NCBI GenBank assembly: GCA_016192455.1
Contig: JACPUC010000026.1
Coordinates: forward strand, 142,902-198,820
DNA from: Candidatus Tectimicrobiota bacterium
Lineage (GTDB): Bacteria; JACPUC01
DNA length: 55,919 bases
Direction of reading: 5' to 3'
In this document: one piece after another, positions 1 through 7,261 of the stretch
Layout: the number at the start of each line of letters is the position of its first letter
Numbering within the stretch: the stretch's first letter is position 1
The notes under the pieces: generated by a model
Told to the model about the DNA's origin: nothing
What the model saw: the letters and a program-made list of their open reading frames with translations, nothing else
Database searches by the model: none
Position numbers and translations under genes: made by a program

Positions 1-1432
1 TCGGGTTCTTGTACCAGTCCTCGCGCTGCGCCGGGTTGCCTTGCAGGCTGAGGCGTTCGCTCATCTTCTCCCCCTTGCGCGGGTCGTAGAGGAAGATGGG
101 GAAGGCGCGGGAGTCGGCGGCCAGCTTGGCCTGGTGCATAGCCATGTCATCGGCCACGCCGTGCTCCGGCTGGCAGGTGGTGTAGCAGTTGATGACGGCG
201 GGCCCTTCATACTCGTTGGCGGCCATGATCGCCCGGTAGAAGTGGTTCGTGTGCGCCGCCGTCGTCTGCGCCACCAGGACGTCGGCGTGCATCATGGCGA
301 TGAGGCCGATCTCCTTGCGGCGCTCGGTCTTCCCCTGCAGCACCTTGCCGTGCATCGACATCTTCGTCTCTTGCCCTAAGAAGGTGCTGGTGGAGGCCTG
401 CCCGCCGGTGTTCGAGTAGACCTGCGTGTCGAGGATGAGGACGTTGATGTTCATGCCGGAAGCCAGCATGCGGGAGAGCGCCTGGAAGCCGATGTCGAGC
501 ATGGCCCCGTCGCCTCCCAGCACCCAGAGCTTCTTGTCGCGCCAGCCCATCTGGTTCCAGCGGGCGCGCACCCCCATGGCATCGGTCGGCGCGTTCTCGA
601 AGAGGGAGTTCGTCCAGCAGACGAGGTAGGGGTTGTACGGGTAGGTCGAGCCGTAGACGGTGTTGCAGCCAGTGGCAGCCACGATGCCCATGCTGTTCTG
701 ACCATGGACGAAACCGGTGGCGGCGAGCATCATGCGCAGCACCGTCGCCTCGCCGCAGCCCATGCAGGAGCCGGCGCCGCCGACGTAGAGGAGCGAGCGC
801 TCCGCCAGCATCATGTCGGCCAACACCTTCTCATTGATGTACTCGGGCGGGGTGGCCGGCAGCGCCTTGAAGAAACTGAAATCGCTCGCGTAGCGCTGCA
901 GCAGGGGTGGCGTCTTGGTGACCATCTTCAGGGCGGCGTGATCGCCGCAGGCTTCGACGCACTCGGCGCAGCCCTTGCATTTCGTCGGGTCGATGAAGAT
1001 GCCGAACATGCCCGGCGCCTTGCCCTCTTTTTGCGCCTTGGCATGGTACTTCGTGGTGACGGCGAACTGCTCCTTCAGGTGTTGCCTGGTCTCCGCATCC
1101 GCCACCGAAGCCAGCCGCTCCTCCAGCACCCCCTCCTCGACAACCTTGCCGAGAATGGCGGTATCGGGGCACTGGGTGACGCAGTCCATGCAGCCGACGC
1201 AGTTCTCCTGGATGAACTCCGGGATCTCCGGGGTAATGTAGCTGAAGTCGCGCATGGCGCCCGTGCCGGCGGGGACGAAGCTGCGAGCCACGCCTGTGTC
1301 GGCCGGCAGCTCTGCCTCGGCCGTGCCATCGTTGTAGGAGCCGATGATGCGCTCGAAGAAGTCGGCCACGTCCACGCTGACAGCCGCCAGCTGCTCATCC
1401 CGCTCGTCTATGTCGTTTGGAAGTGAACTCAC
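1..1432 (-). CDS. Pyruvate/2-oxoacid:ferredoxin oxidoreductase, ferredoxin + TPP-binding half (partial)
   Basis: Second half of a NifJ-type oxidoreductase that decarboxylates a 2-oxoacid (probably pyruvate) to acyl-CoA and reduces ferredoxin. The 477 codons in the window show a two-cluster ferredoxin domain (CVGCMDCVTQCP near residue 80 and CKGCAECVEACG near 150), then the TPP domain with CMGCGE, GGDGAMLDIG and SNTGGQAS. The last codons read NPAQREDWYKNP, as in NifJ C-termini, and the gene runs off the left edge. The GTG at 1432 is chosen because AGGAAGG lies 10 nt upstream; another in-frame GTG at 1486 is possible. It follows the alpha/gamma half by 73 nt and is surely co-transcribed with it. 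Substrate is inferred, not shown. Confidence 0.9.
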   Translation of the reverse strand, partial: MSSLPNDIDERDEQLAAVSVDVADFFERIIGSYNDGTAEAELPADTGVARSFVPAGTGAMRDFSYITPEIPEFIQENCVGCMDCVTQCPDTAILGKVVEEGVLEERLASVADAETRQHLKEQFAVTTKYHAKAQKEGKAPGMFGIFIDPTKCKGCAECVEACGDHAALKMVTKTPPLLQRYASDFSFFKALPATPPEYINEKVLADMMLAERSLLYVGGAGSCMGCGEATVLRMMLAATGFVHGQNSMGIVAATGCNTVYGSTYPYNPYLVCWTNSLFENAPTDAMGVRARWNQMGWRDKKLWVLGGDGAMLDIGFQALSRMLASGMNINVLILDTQVYSNTGGQASTSTFLGQETKMSMHGKVLQGKTERRKEIGLIAMMHADVLVAQTTAAHTNHFYRAIMAANEYEGPAVINCYTTCQPEHGVADDMAMHQAKLAADSRAFPIFLYDPRKGEKMSERLSLQGNPAQREDWYKNP

Positions 1433-1505
1433 CTCGCAACCACCTTCCTGTTCAGCCTGATCCTCTCGCAGGCTGCATCGCGCCACCTCTGCTTGCGGCG
1501 CCGCC

Positions 1506-3485
1506 TTACGACACGACGCTGAGGCCGGTTACCGACGAGGCGCCGTGCTCCATCACCTCGGGGGGCACCTCGAACACCTCGTCGTAGCCGCGACGCACGC
1601 AGGTGAGGTTATCCTGGATGACCTGCTCGCCGCGGTTGCCGAAGTACTTGCGGAGCGAGCGCTCCACCCCCTCCATGAGCTGCTCGTCATCGAGACCCAT
1701 GGCGCGCTGGTAGGGGGTGACGCGCAAGAAGACCCCCAACAGGACGATCCCCTGCATACGCTGGATGAGGGAGGCGCTCGTGGCGGTCTCCTTGGCGATC
1801 TTCACCGTATCGAGGCCGAGCACCCGCACCTGCTTCCTGCGAATGAGCGACTGCGCCATGGGCGGAATGTCGGCCCACACCTCCTCGGGGGTGGTGCGCG
1901 ACGTCTGCACAAAGACGACGCCGTGATCGTCCAAACCACTCAGGGGATTGCCGAGGTTGAACGCATTCACATCGTTGAGGACGACGAAATCAACATGCTC
2001 CAGCTCGCAGTGGGTGCGGATCTTCTCCTGGCCGATGGAGAGGTAGTAGGTGGTGGGCAGGCCCTTTTTCTCGGAGCCGTACTTGGGATAGGCCTGCACC
2101 TCGAGTCCGAAGAGGTCCCCCGTCAGCGAGGCGATGATCTTGTTCGTCGTCACCGAGCCGTAGCCGCCCACCGAGTGCCCGCGCATGGAGAAGCTGCCCT
2201 TGGGCCGGATGTCCGGATCGCGGGTGCGCTTCAGGGCCAGCGGATGATCGATCCCCACGGCGAAGTAGGGAGCGCGGCTGCCGTTGCTGATGTGCTCGAA
2301 GATGGCGATGAAGTCGCCCGGTCGCACGTCCCGGCTGCCCAAGCCACCCGAGCCGGCGATGATCCGCGGCAGGCGGGTGATCGCCGGGTAGCCCTCGAGG
2401 CCGGTGAGGGCATCGGCGAAGGCGGCCTTCAGCTCGCACGCGAGGGGATTGGACTGCGCCAGGGGGTTGTCCATGCGCTCCAGCACAGCGATGCTCTGCA
2501 CATGTTTGAGGGCCTCGACGAGGCGCTGCGACGGGAAGGGACGGAAGCAGGTGAGGGAAACCACCCCGACCTTCATCCCTTCCTGGCTGCGCAGGTAGTC
2601 CACCGTCGCCGCCGCCGTCTCCATGTACGATCCCATGCCGATGATGGCGTACTCGGCGTCCTCCAGCCGGTAGGTGTCGAAGAAGTCGTAGCGGCGCCCG
2701 GTCAGGCGGTAGAACTCATCGAAGGCGCGCCGCAGCTTCGGCGCCACCTGATCGTAGAAGTAGCGCTGGGCGATCTTGCCCTTCATGTAGCTGTCCTGGT
2801 TCTGCACCACTCCCGTCATGATCGGGTTGTTGACGTCCATGAGGTTGCGCAGCTTGCCGGCGGGACTGCCAATGTACTCCTGCATCATCTCCGGTTCCGA
2901 CAACTGCACCTTTTCGACGGTATGCGTCGTCAGGAAACCATCCTGGACGTTCAGGAAGGGCGTCTCGGAGTCCTCGGCGGCGCGCCGGGCAATCAACGCC
3001 AGGTCGCCGGTTTCCTGCGCCGTGCGGGCGAAGAGCATGCCCCAGCCGCAGTCAGCCACGGCCATGACATCATCGTGACCGGCGTGCACGTTGAGCGAGT
3101 GCGAGGTGAGCGCGCGGGCGCCGATGTGGAAGACCGCCGGCAGGCGCTTGCCGGAGATGGTGTAGAGCACCTCCTTCATGAGCACCAGCCCTTGACCGGA
3201 GGTGAAGTTCGACACCCGCCCGCCGGCCAGGGCGAACCCCTCGCAGGTGGAGGCGGAACTGTGCTCCGACTCCAGTTCGAGGAACACCAGCGGCTCACCC
3301 CAGAGGTTGGTGCGCCCATTCGAGACTTCAATCTGGTAGCCCTGTCCCATGGTGGTTGAGGAGGTGATCGGATAGGCGCACGCTCCCTGGGTGATATGCG
3401 TCTCCACCCACACGACGGCGCCCGCGCCGTCCGTGGTGGTCGTAATTCCCGGATACGGAACCCGTTTGAGGTTTGCCTGTTCCAT
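1506..3485 (-). CDS. Pyruvate/2-oxoacid:ferredoxin oxidoreductase, alpha + gamma half
   Basis: First half (659 aa) of a split NifJ-like enzyme. Residues 1-250 are the pyrimidine-binding domain I (TTTDGAGAVVWV, AYPITSSTTMG, and an EHSSAS segment). Residues about 270-390 are domain II (YAIIGMGSYMETAAATVDYL, LERMDNPLAQSNPL). Residues about 420-640 form the gamma-like domain III (GHSVGGYGSVTTNKIIA). In most bacteria these domains are fused to the ferredoxin/TPP half in one polypeptide of roughly 1,170 residues; here the chain is cut between domain III and the ferredoxin domain and the rest is the next gene downstream. A good minus-strand promoter lies about 320 nt upstream. Start ATG is at the edge of family similarity. 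Confidence 0.92.
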   Translation of the reverse strand: MEQANLKRVPYPGITTTTDGAGAVVWVETHITQGACAYPITSSTTMGQGYQIEVSNGRTNLWGEPLVFLELESEHSSASTCEGFALAGGRVSNFTSGQGLVLMKEVLYTISGKRLPAVFHIGARALTSHSLNVHAGHDDVMAVADCGWGMLFARTAQETGDLALIARRAAEDSETPFLNVQDGFLTTHTVEKVQLSEPEMMQEYIGSPAGKLRNLMDVNNPIMTGVVQNQDSYMKGKIAQRYFYDQVAPKLRRAFDEFYRLTGRRYDFFDTYRLEDAEYAIIGMGSYMETAAATVDYLRSQEGMKVGVVSLTCFRPFPSQRLVEALKHVQSIAVLERMDNPLAQSNPLACELKAAFADALTGLEGYPAITRLPRIIAGSGGLGSRDVRPGDFIAIFEHISNGSRAPYFAVGIDHPLALKRTRDPDIRPKGSFSMRGHSVGGYGSVTTNKIIASLTGDLFGLEVQAYPKYGSEKKGLPTTYYLSIGQEKIRTHCELEHVDFVVLNDVNAFNLGNPLSGLDDHGVVFVQTSRTTPEEVWADIPPMAQSLIRRKQVRVLGLDTVKIAKETATSASLIQRMQGIVLLGVFLRVTPYQRAMGLDDEQLMEGVERSLRKYFGNRGEQVIQDNLTCVRRGYDEVFEVPPEVMEHGASSVTGLSVVS

Positions 3486-4190
3486 GTGCGGTGCAGCCTC
3501 TCAGTGCAAGCCTTTCGTCCTACCCCGGCAGCGGCGATCGCCTCTCTGCCCAACTCTCCGCAGGCGACTGCCTTGCCACGCCTCCTCTCAGTAGAACGCC
3601 AAAGCCCTCCGCTTCATTTCCCCGCGCCAGACGCTATCTCCGCCCTGAGGCTGACGCCTCGAAGCCGGGCTGCGCAGGGAGCGCCCTCGCCGCTTCCCGC
3701 CCGGCGGCTCTTCCTCGCCAACCCTCCCCCGGCATCCCAGCGCGGCGGCGCGCCCTCGTCGGCGGAAAACATCTCAAGTCTGGACTATTCCAACCCCATA
3801 AAAGTTAGGTTAGCCCGCATTGCTTGTCAATGACAGGTAATTTGCCGCCCGGATGACGCTCGCCTGCCGCCTCCTGCGGCCTGCCAGCCCCTCATCGCGC
3901 CGTCTCACCGCCAAGACGCTCCAAGGCCGATCCGTGCGGTTTCCTTGACCCCTGGCGCGGCGCGTGGAGCAGTTCTTCGCCGGCCCCCTCGGTCCTCATC
4001 GACATACAGGGTTATACTATCTCCAGGAGGCCGCGCCGGCTATCCTGCGAAGAGCGGCAAGAACGGCAAGACCTCATTCCAGAGCGCGGCCAAAGCGGCA
4101 TGCCCTGATGCAATCCGCGCGGCAGGCCACCTTTCGCGGCAGCGGCGGGCACTCTCAGCAGTACTCTCTCTTCGAGCAGAGAAGGCGCTC
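3486..4190. other. Intergenic region between divergent oxidoreductase and lipB
   Basis: 705 nt with no recognisable gene. Open frames here are GC-driven. It holds the minus-strand promoter at 3802-3830. On the plus strand, TATACT at 4013-4018 could be the -10 of lipB, but no convincing -35 stands 16-18 nt before it. Confidence 0.5.
3802..3830 (-). promoter_or_regulatory. Sigma70-type promoter for the split 2-oxoacid oxidoreductase
   Basis: On the minus strand TTGACA (3830-3825), a 17-nt spacer and TAACTT (3807-3802). A start near 3795 would give a leader of about 310 nt before the ATG at 3485. Consensus -35 and ideal spacing in an otherwise GC-rich region. Confidence 0.6.
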
Positions 4191-5015
4191 ATGATAGAAG
4201 CCAGGTGGCTTGGCAGGCGGGAGATCGGCGAGGTGCTGGCGCTCCAGGAGGCGGCCGCCGCGGCTCTCGCGCGGGCCAGGAGCCACGGGGCGGGCCTGGA
4301 CCCGGCTGACCCCGCGGGCGCCGGCCCCGGCGTGACCACGCAAGGGATGCTTCTCGTCGCCGAGCACCCCAGCGTCTATACCCTGAACGGCCGCCGCCAG
4401 CGCATCTCCGATGCCGACTGCCTGGCCGACCCCGAGCTGTTCTGGCGGCGCGTCGAGGCGGAGGGTATCCCCATCGTGCCGTGCGACCGTGGCGGCAAGC
4501 TCACCTACCACGGCCCCGGCCAGCTCGTCGTCTACTGCGTGCTGGACCTGGCTGAGGCGTTCCCGCAACGCGCCATGGGGCTGGAGACGCTCGCCGAAGA
4601 GATCCTGGCGCGCAGCCTGCGCGACTGTGGCATCACCGCCCTGCCGCACTGCGACGAGCCGTGGTGCAAGCGCAAGCACGGCCCCGCCCGCGGCGCCTGG
4701 GTAGACTGGCGGGGGGAGCGCAGGAAGCTCGCCTCCTGCGGCTTCCGCATCAGCAACCGCGTGTCGAAGTTCGGCTTCGCGCTGAACGTCTCGACCGACC
4801 TCGCCTACTTCGCGCCGATCTACCCCTGCGGCCTGCGCGGCATCCGCCTGGTAACGATGGAAATGGTCCTGGGAAGGATTCTGCCACTCCAGGAGGTGGC
4901 GCGCAGCCTCGTCCAGCACGCCGGGGCGGTGCTGGGAGCATCAATCCGCCTTCTTGGAAAGGAGAACGCCTCAGCTTGCGGTACGAATGTGCGGAGCGAG
5001 GATCAACGGTTGTGA
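4191..5015 (+). CDS. lipB: Octanoyl-[acyl-carrier-protein]:protein N-octanoyltransferase LipB
   Basis: Transfers octanoyl from ACP to lipoyl domains, the first step of endogenous lipoate synthesis, in the cytoplasm. 274 aa. Family motifs are EHPSVYTLNG (58-67), RGGKLTYHGPGQ (100-111), and the Lys/Cys pair K179 in RRKLASCGFRIS and C213 in APIYPCGLRG. The frame is open back to 3945, but the ATG at 4191 has AGAAGG 6 nt upstream and begins right at the family N-terminus (MIEARWLG). Two oddities: a Gly/Pro/Ala-rich stretch at 32-48 and an extra CDEPWCKRKH segment at 154-163 with two cysteines, inserted before the usual GVWV-type strand. lipA is not in the window. Confidence 0.92.
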   Translation: MIEARWLGRREIGEVLALQEAAAAALARARSHGAGLDPADPAGAGPGVTTQGMLLVAEHPSVYTLNGRRQRISDADCLADPELFWRRVEAEGIPIVPCDRGGKLTYHGPGQLVVYCVLDLAEAFPQRAMGLETLAEEILARSLRDCGITALPHCDEPWCKRKHGPARGAWVDWRGERRKLASCGFRISNRVSKFGFALNVSTDLAYFAPIYPCGLRGIRLVTMEMVLGRILPLQEVARSLVQHAGAVLGASIRLLGKENASACGTNVRSEDQRL

Positions 5016-5213
5016 GGAGGTTCTACCGAGGGACCACTCCTCCCCCGCGTCTCCGGCCCTGTTCTGGGGGGCGGCAGGCAGGCGCATCCTTGTCGCGCCA
5101 ACTGCAAGGCGGCTCGCCTGGTTGCGAGGCCTGAACCCGGAAGCGCGAACGGGTTTTGCCCTGGGAGAGGGAAGGAGAGACCTGTCTGCGTGCAGCGCGC
5201 AGGTGAGATGGGC

Positions 5214-5235
5214 GCGGGGAGCATGAGCTCCCCGC
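5214..5235. terminator. Hairpin between convergent lipB and coxS
   Basis: Perfect 9-bp stem GCGGGGAGC / GCTCCCCGC with loop ATGA. A second small hairpin (CACCTC-TCT-GAGGTG, 5254-5268) follows. Neither has a T-tract. They lie in the 302-nt gap 5016-5317 between two converging genes, where I see no other feature, so a bidirectional terminator is the simplest reading. Confidence 0.5.
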
Positions 5236-5317
5236 AGGCGTGGGAAAGAACGACACCTCTCTGAGGTGGTTCACCATCGCGGCAACCGCCGCCCGTCCGA
5301 GGCGCGACCTGGCGGCG

Positions 5318-5800
5318 CTACGCCGCCTGCGCCGCGCCTTGCAGCTTCTTCGCCGCGGCCAGGATCGACAGCACGATGTGGTGGTAGCCGGTGCAGCGGC
5401 AGAGGTTGCCGGAGATGGCGAGGCGCACCTCCTGCTCGGTCGGGTTCTTGTTCTCCCGTAGCAGCTCCTCGGCGCAAATGAGCATGCCGGGGGTGCAGAA
5501 GCCGCACTGCAGGCCGTGGTTTTCCCAGAAGGCCTCCTGCAGGGGGGAGAGCTTGCCGTCCTTGGCGAGGGACTCCACCGTCTCGATGGAGGTGCCGTCG
5601 GCCTGCACCGCGAAGGTCAGGCAGGAGCGCACGCCCACCCCATCGATGAAAACGGTGCAGGCGCCGCACATGCCATGCTCGCAGCCGACGTGCGTGCCGG
5701 TGAGGCCGATGTCCTCGCGGATGAAATCGCTCAGGAGCTTGCGCGCCTCCGCCTGGCCCTCGAACTTCTTGCCGTTGATTGTCAGGCTGATCGAATGCAT
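5318..5800 (-). CDS. Molybdenum hydroxylase small subunit, 2x[2Fe-2S] (CoxS-like)
   Basis: Electron-transfer subunit of a xanthine dehydrogenase-family hydroxylase, 160 aa. The plant-type [2Fe-2S] cluster is bound by C40, C45, C48 and C60 (GCEHGMCGACTV) and the second by C99, C102, C134 and C136 (CGFCTPG and NLCRCTGY). The start at 5800 is preferred over the longer frame beginning at 5851: it begins at the family N-terminus, has GGAGGG upstream, and lies 7 nt after the stop of the FAD subunit. Last gene of the L-G-M-S operon. Electrons from the Mo site in the large subunit would pass through these clusters to FAD in the medium subunit. Confidence 0.93.
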   Translation of the reverse strand: MHSISLTINGKKFEGQAEARKLLSDFIREDIGLTGTHVGCEHGMCGACTVFIDGVGVRSCLTFAVQADGTSIETVESLAKDGKLSPLQEAFWENHGLQCGFCTPGMLICAEELLRENKNPTEQEVRLAISGNLCRCTGYHHIVLSILAAAKKLQGAAQAA

Positions 5801-5807
5801 CGACACG

Positions 5808-6683
5808 TTACTTCCCTCCCTGCACCCGGCTGAGGGCTTTCTTAAGGGCACGCTCGGTGAAGACCTTCGACATGGCCCGGCGATACTCCGTGGAAGCGTG
5901 CATATCCCCTTCCGGCTCCACCTCTTCGCTGATCTTCTGGCCGGCCTCGCTGATGAGCTTGTCGGTGAGCTTCTGCCCCTTCAGCATCGCCTCGGCGTCG
6001 GGGGAGCGGTGCGGGAAGGGTCCCACGCCGATCAGCGCCAGGCGGGCCTCCTGGCACGTTCCCTTGCCGTTCATGGTCACCTGGGCGGCGCAGCCGACGA
6101 GGGCGAAATCGCCGTGGCGGCGCGCCAGCTCCACGAAGGCATACCCCGACCCCGGCTTGGGGAGCGGAAAGCGCAGCTCGGTGAGGACCTCGAAGGGCTG
6201 CAGGGAGGTCGTCAGGTAAGTGACGAAAAACTCATCCCAGGTGGTGGTGCGGCTGCCATCCGGCCCCTGGATGGTCAGCTCGGCGTCGCTCAGCACGACG
6301 AGCGCCGGGTACTCCGAGGCGGGGTCGGCGTGGGCGACGCTGCCGCCGATGGTGCCGCGATTGCGAATCTGCACGTGGCCGATCCACTCCGTGGCTTCCG
6401 TCAGCAGCGGGAATTTCTGCCGCACGAGAGCGGAGCGCTCGATGGTGCGCTCGCGCGTCAGGGCGCCGATCGCCAGCTTGCCGTCCTTTTCCCGGATGTA
6501 GTCGAGCTCGCTCACCTTGTTGATGTCGATGAGGTGGGACGGACGGGTGAGGCGGAAATTCAGCATCGGCACGAGACTCTGCCCGCCGGCCAGGATCTTG
6601 GCATCCTCTCCCGCCTCCTGGAGCAGGCTCACAGCCTCTTCCACCGTGCGCGCGGCGCGGTACTCGAACTTTGGCGGTTTCAT
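5808..6683 (-). CDS. Molybdenum hydroxylase FAD-binding medium subunit (CoxM-like)
   Basis: 291 aa, FAD-binding subunit of the xanthine dehydrogenase/CO dehydrogenase family. FAD motifs are ILAGGQSLVPMLNFRL (about 30-45) and GTIGGSVAHADPASEYP (about 113-129). The C-terminal CO_deh_flav domain ends with STEYRRAMSKVFTERALKKA. The ATG at 6683 has AGGAG 7 nt upstream. It starts 19 nt after the CoxG-like gene and is followed after 7 nt by the small subunit, so translation is probably coupled. The physiological electron acceptor cannot be read from the sequence. Confidence 0.93.
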   Translation of the reverse strand: MKPPKFEYRAARTVEEAVSLLQEAGEDAKILAGGQSLVPMLNFRLTRPSHLIDINKVSELDYIREKDGKLAIGALTRERTIERSALVRQKFPLLTEATEWIGHVQIRNRGTIGGSVAHADPASEYPALVVLSDAELTIQGPDGSRTTTWDEFFVTYLTTSLQPFEVLTELRFPLPKPGSGYAFVELARRHGDFALVGCAAQVTMNGKGTCQEARLALIGVGPFPHRSPDAEAMLKGQKLTDKLISEAGQKISEEVEPEGDMHASTEYRRAMSKVFTERALKKALSRVQGGK

Positions 6684-6702
6684 GTCGCGCTCCTCTCTCA
6701 GC

Positions 6703-7137
6703 TCATTGAATCTTCTTTTCCATCGCCTTAAAGAACTGGTTGACCATGAGCTTGGTCACGCCGCCCAGCATGCGTTGGCCGATGCTGGCGACCAGGCCGC
6801 CGATCTGGGCCTCGCCGCTGTACAGGATATCCGTCTTGTCGCCCTTGTCCTCCAAGCTGATCGTGGCCTCCCCTTTCACGAAACCTGGAGCGCCGCTGCC
6901 CTCAACCTCCATGCGATAGCTGCTGATGGGGTGCTTTTCCAGGATGCGGACCTTCCCGTCGTAGGTCCCCTTCACCGACGCCACGCCGATCTTCAGGCGC
7001 GCCTCGAACTGATCGGGGGCCACCTCCTCCAGCCGTTCACATCCCGGCAGACAGGAGGCCAACACCTTCTGGTCGAGGAGCACGTCCCAGACCTTCTGGC
7101 GCGCGGCTTTGAACGTGTACTTGCCCTCCAGCTTCAT
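6703..7137 (-). CDS. CoxG-like SRPBCC (START-fold) protein
   Basis: 144 aa, MKLEGKYTFKAARQKVWDVL..., the CoxG/COG3427 family. In the carbon monoxide dehydrogenase system CoxG is linked to membrane anchoring; in other molybdenum-hydroxylase operons its role is undefined. The conserved segment VLASCLPGCERLEE and the hydrophobic C-terminal half (GGLVASIGQRMLGGVTKLMVNQFF) are typical. The ATG at 7137 with GGAGG 5 nt upstream is chosen over a longer frame from 7269, which would overlap the large subunit. It sits between L and M of the operon, which ties it to that enzyme. Confidence 0.85.
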   Translation of the reverse strand: MKLEGKYTFKAARQKVWDVLLDQKVLASCLPGCERLEEVAPDQFEARLKIGVASVKGTYDGKVRILEKHPISSYRMEVEGSGAPGFVKGEATISLEDKGDKTDILYSGEAQIGGLVASIGQRMLGGVTKLMVNQFFKAMEKKIQ

Positions 7138-7261
7138 ATTCGCCTCCGACTTGTCCTCGCCAGCGCATCCGTGGCATCGAGTTCTGCGCGGCGTCCTCGT
7201 CTCGTCTCTGGTGCGTGGGAAGCTCGTTTCCCTGTACGGTCGACGGCGGACGGCGCCCGCA

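Noticed and set aside
1545-3359. 604-residue plus-strand open frame
   Set aside because: Antisense to the well-supported 2-oxoacid oxidoreductase; its His/Leu/Gly-rich sequence is a high-GC shadow with no family.
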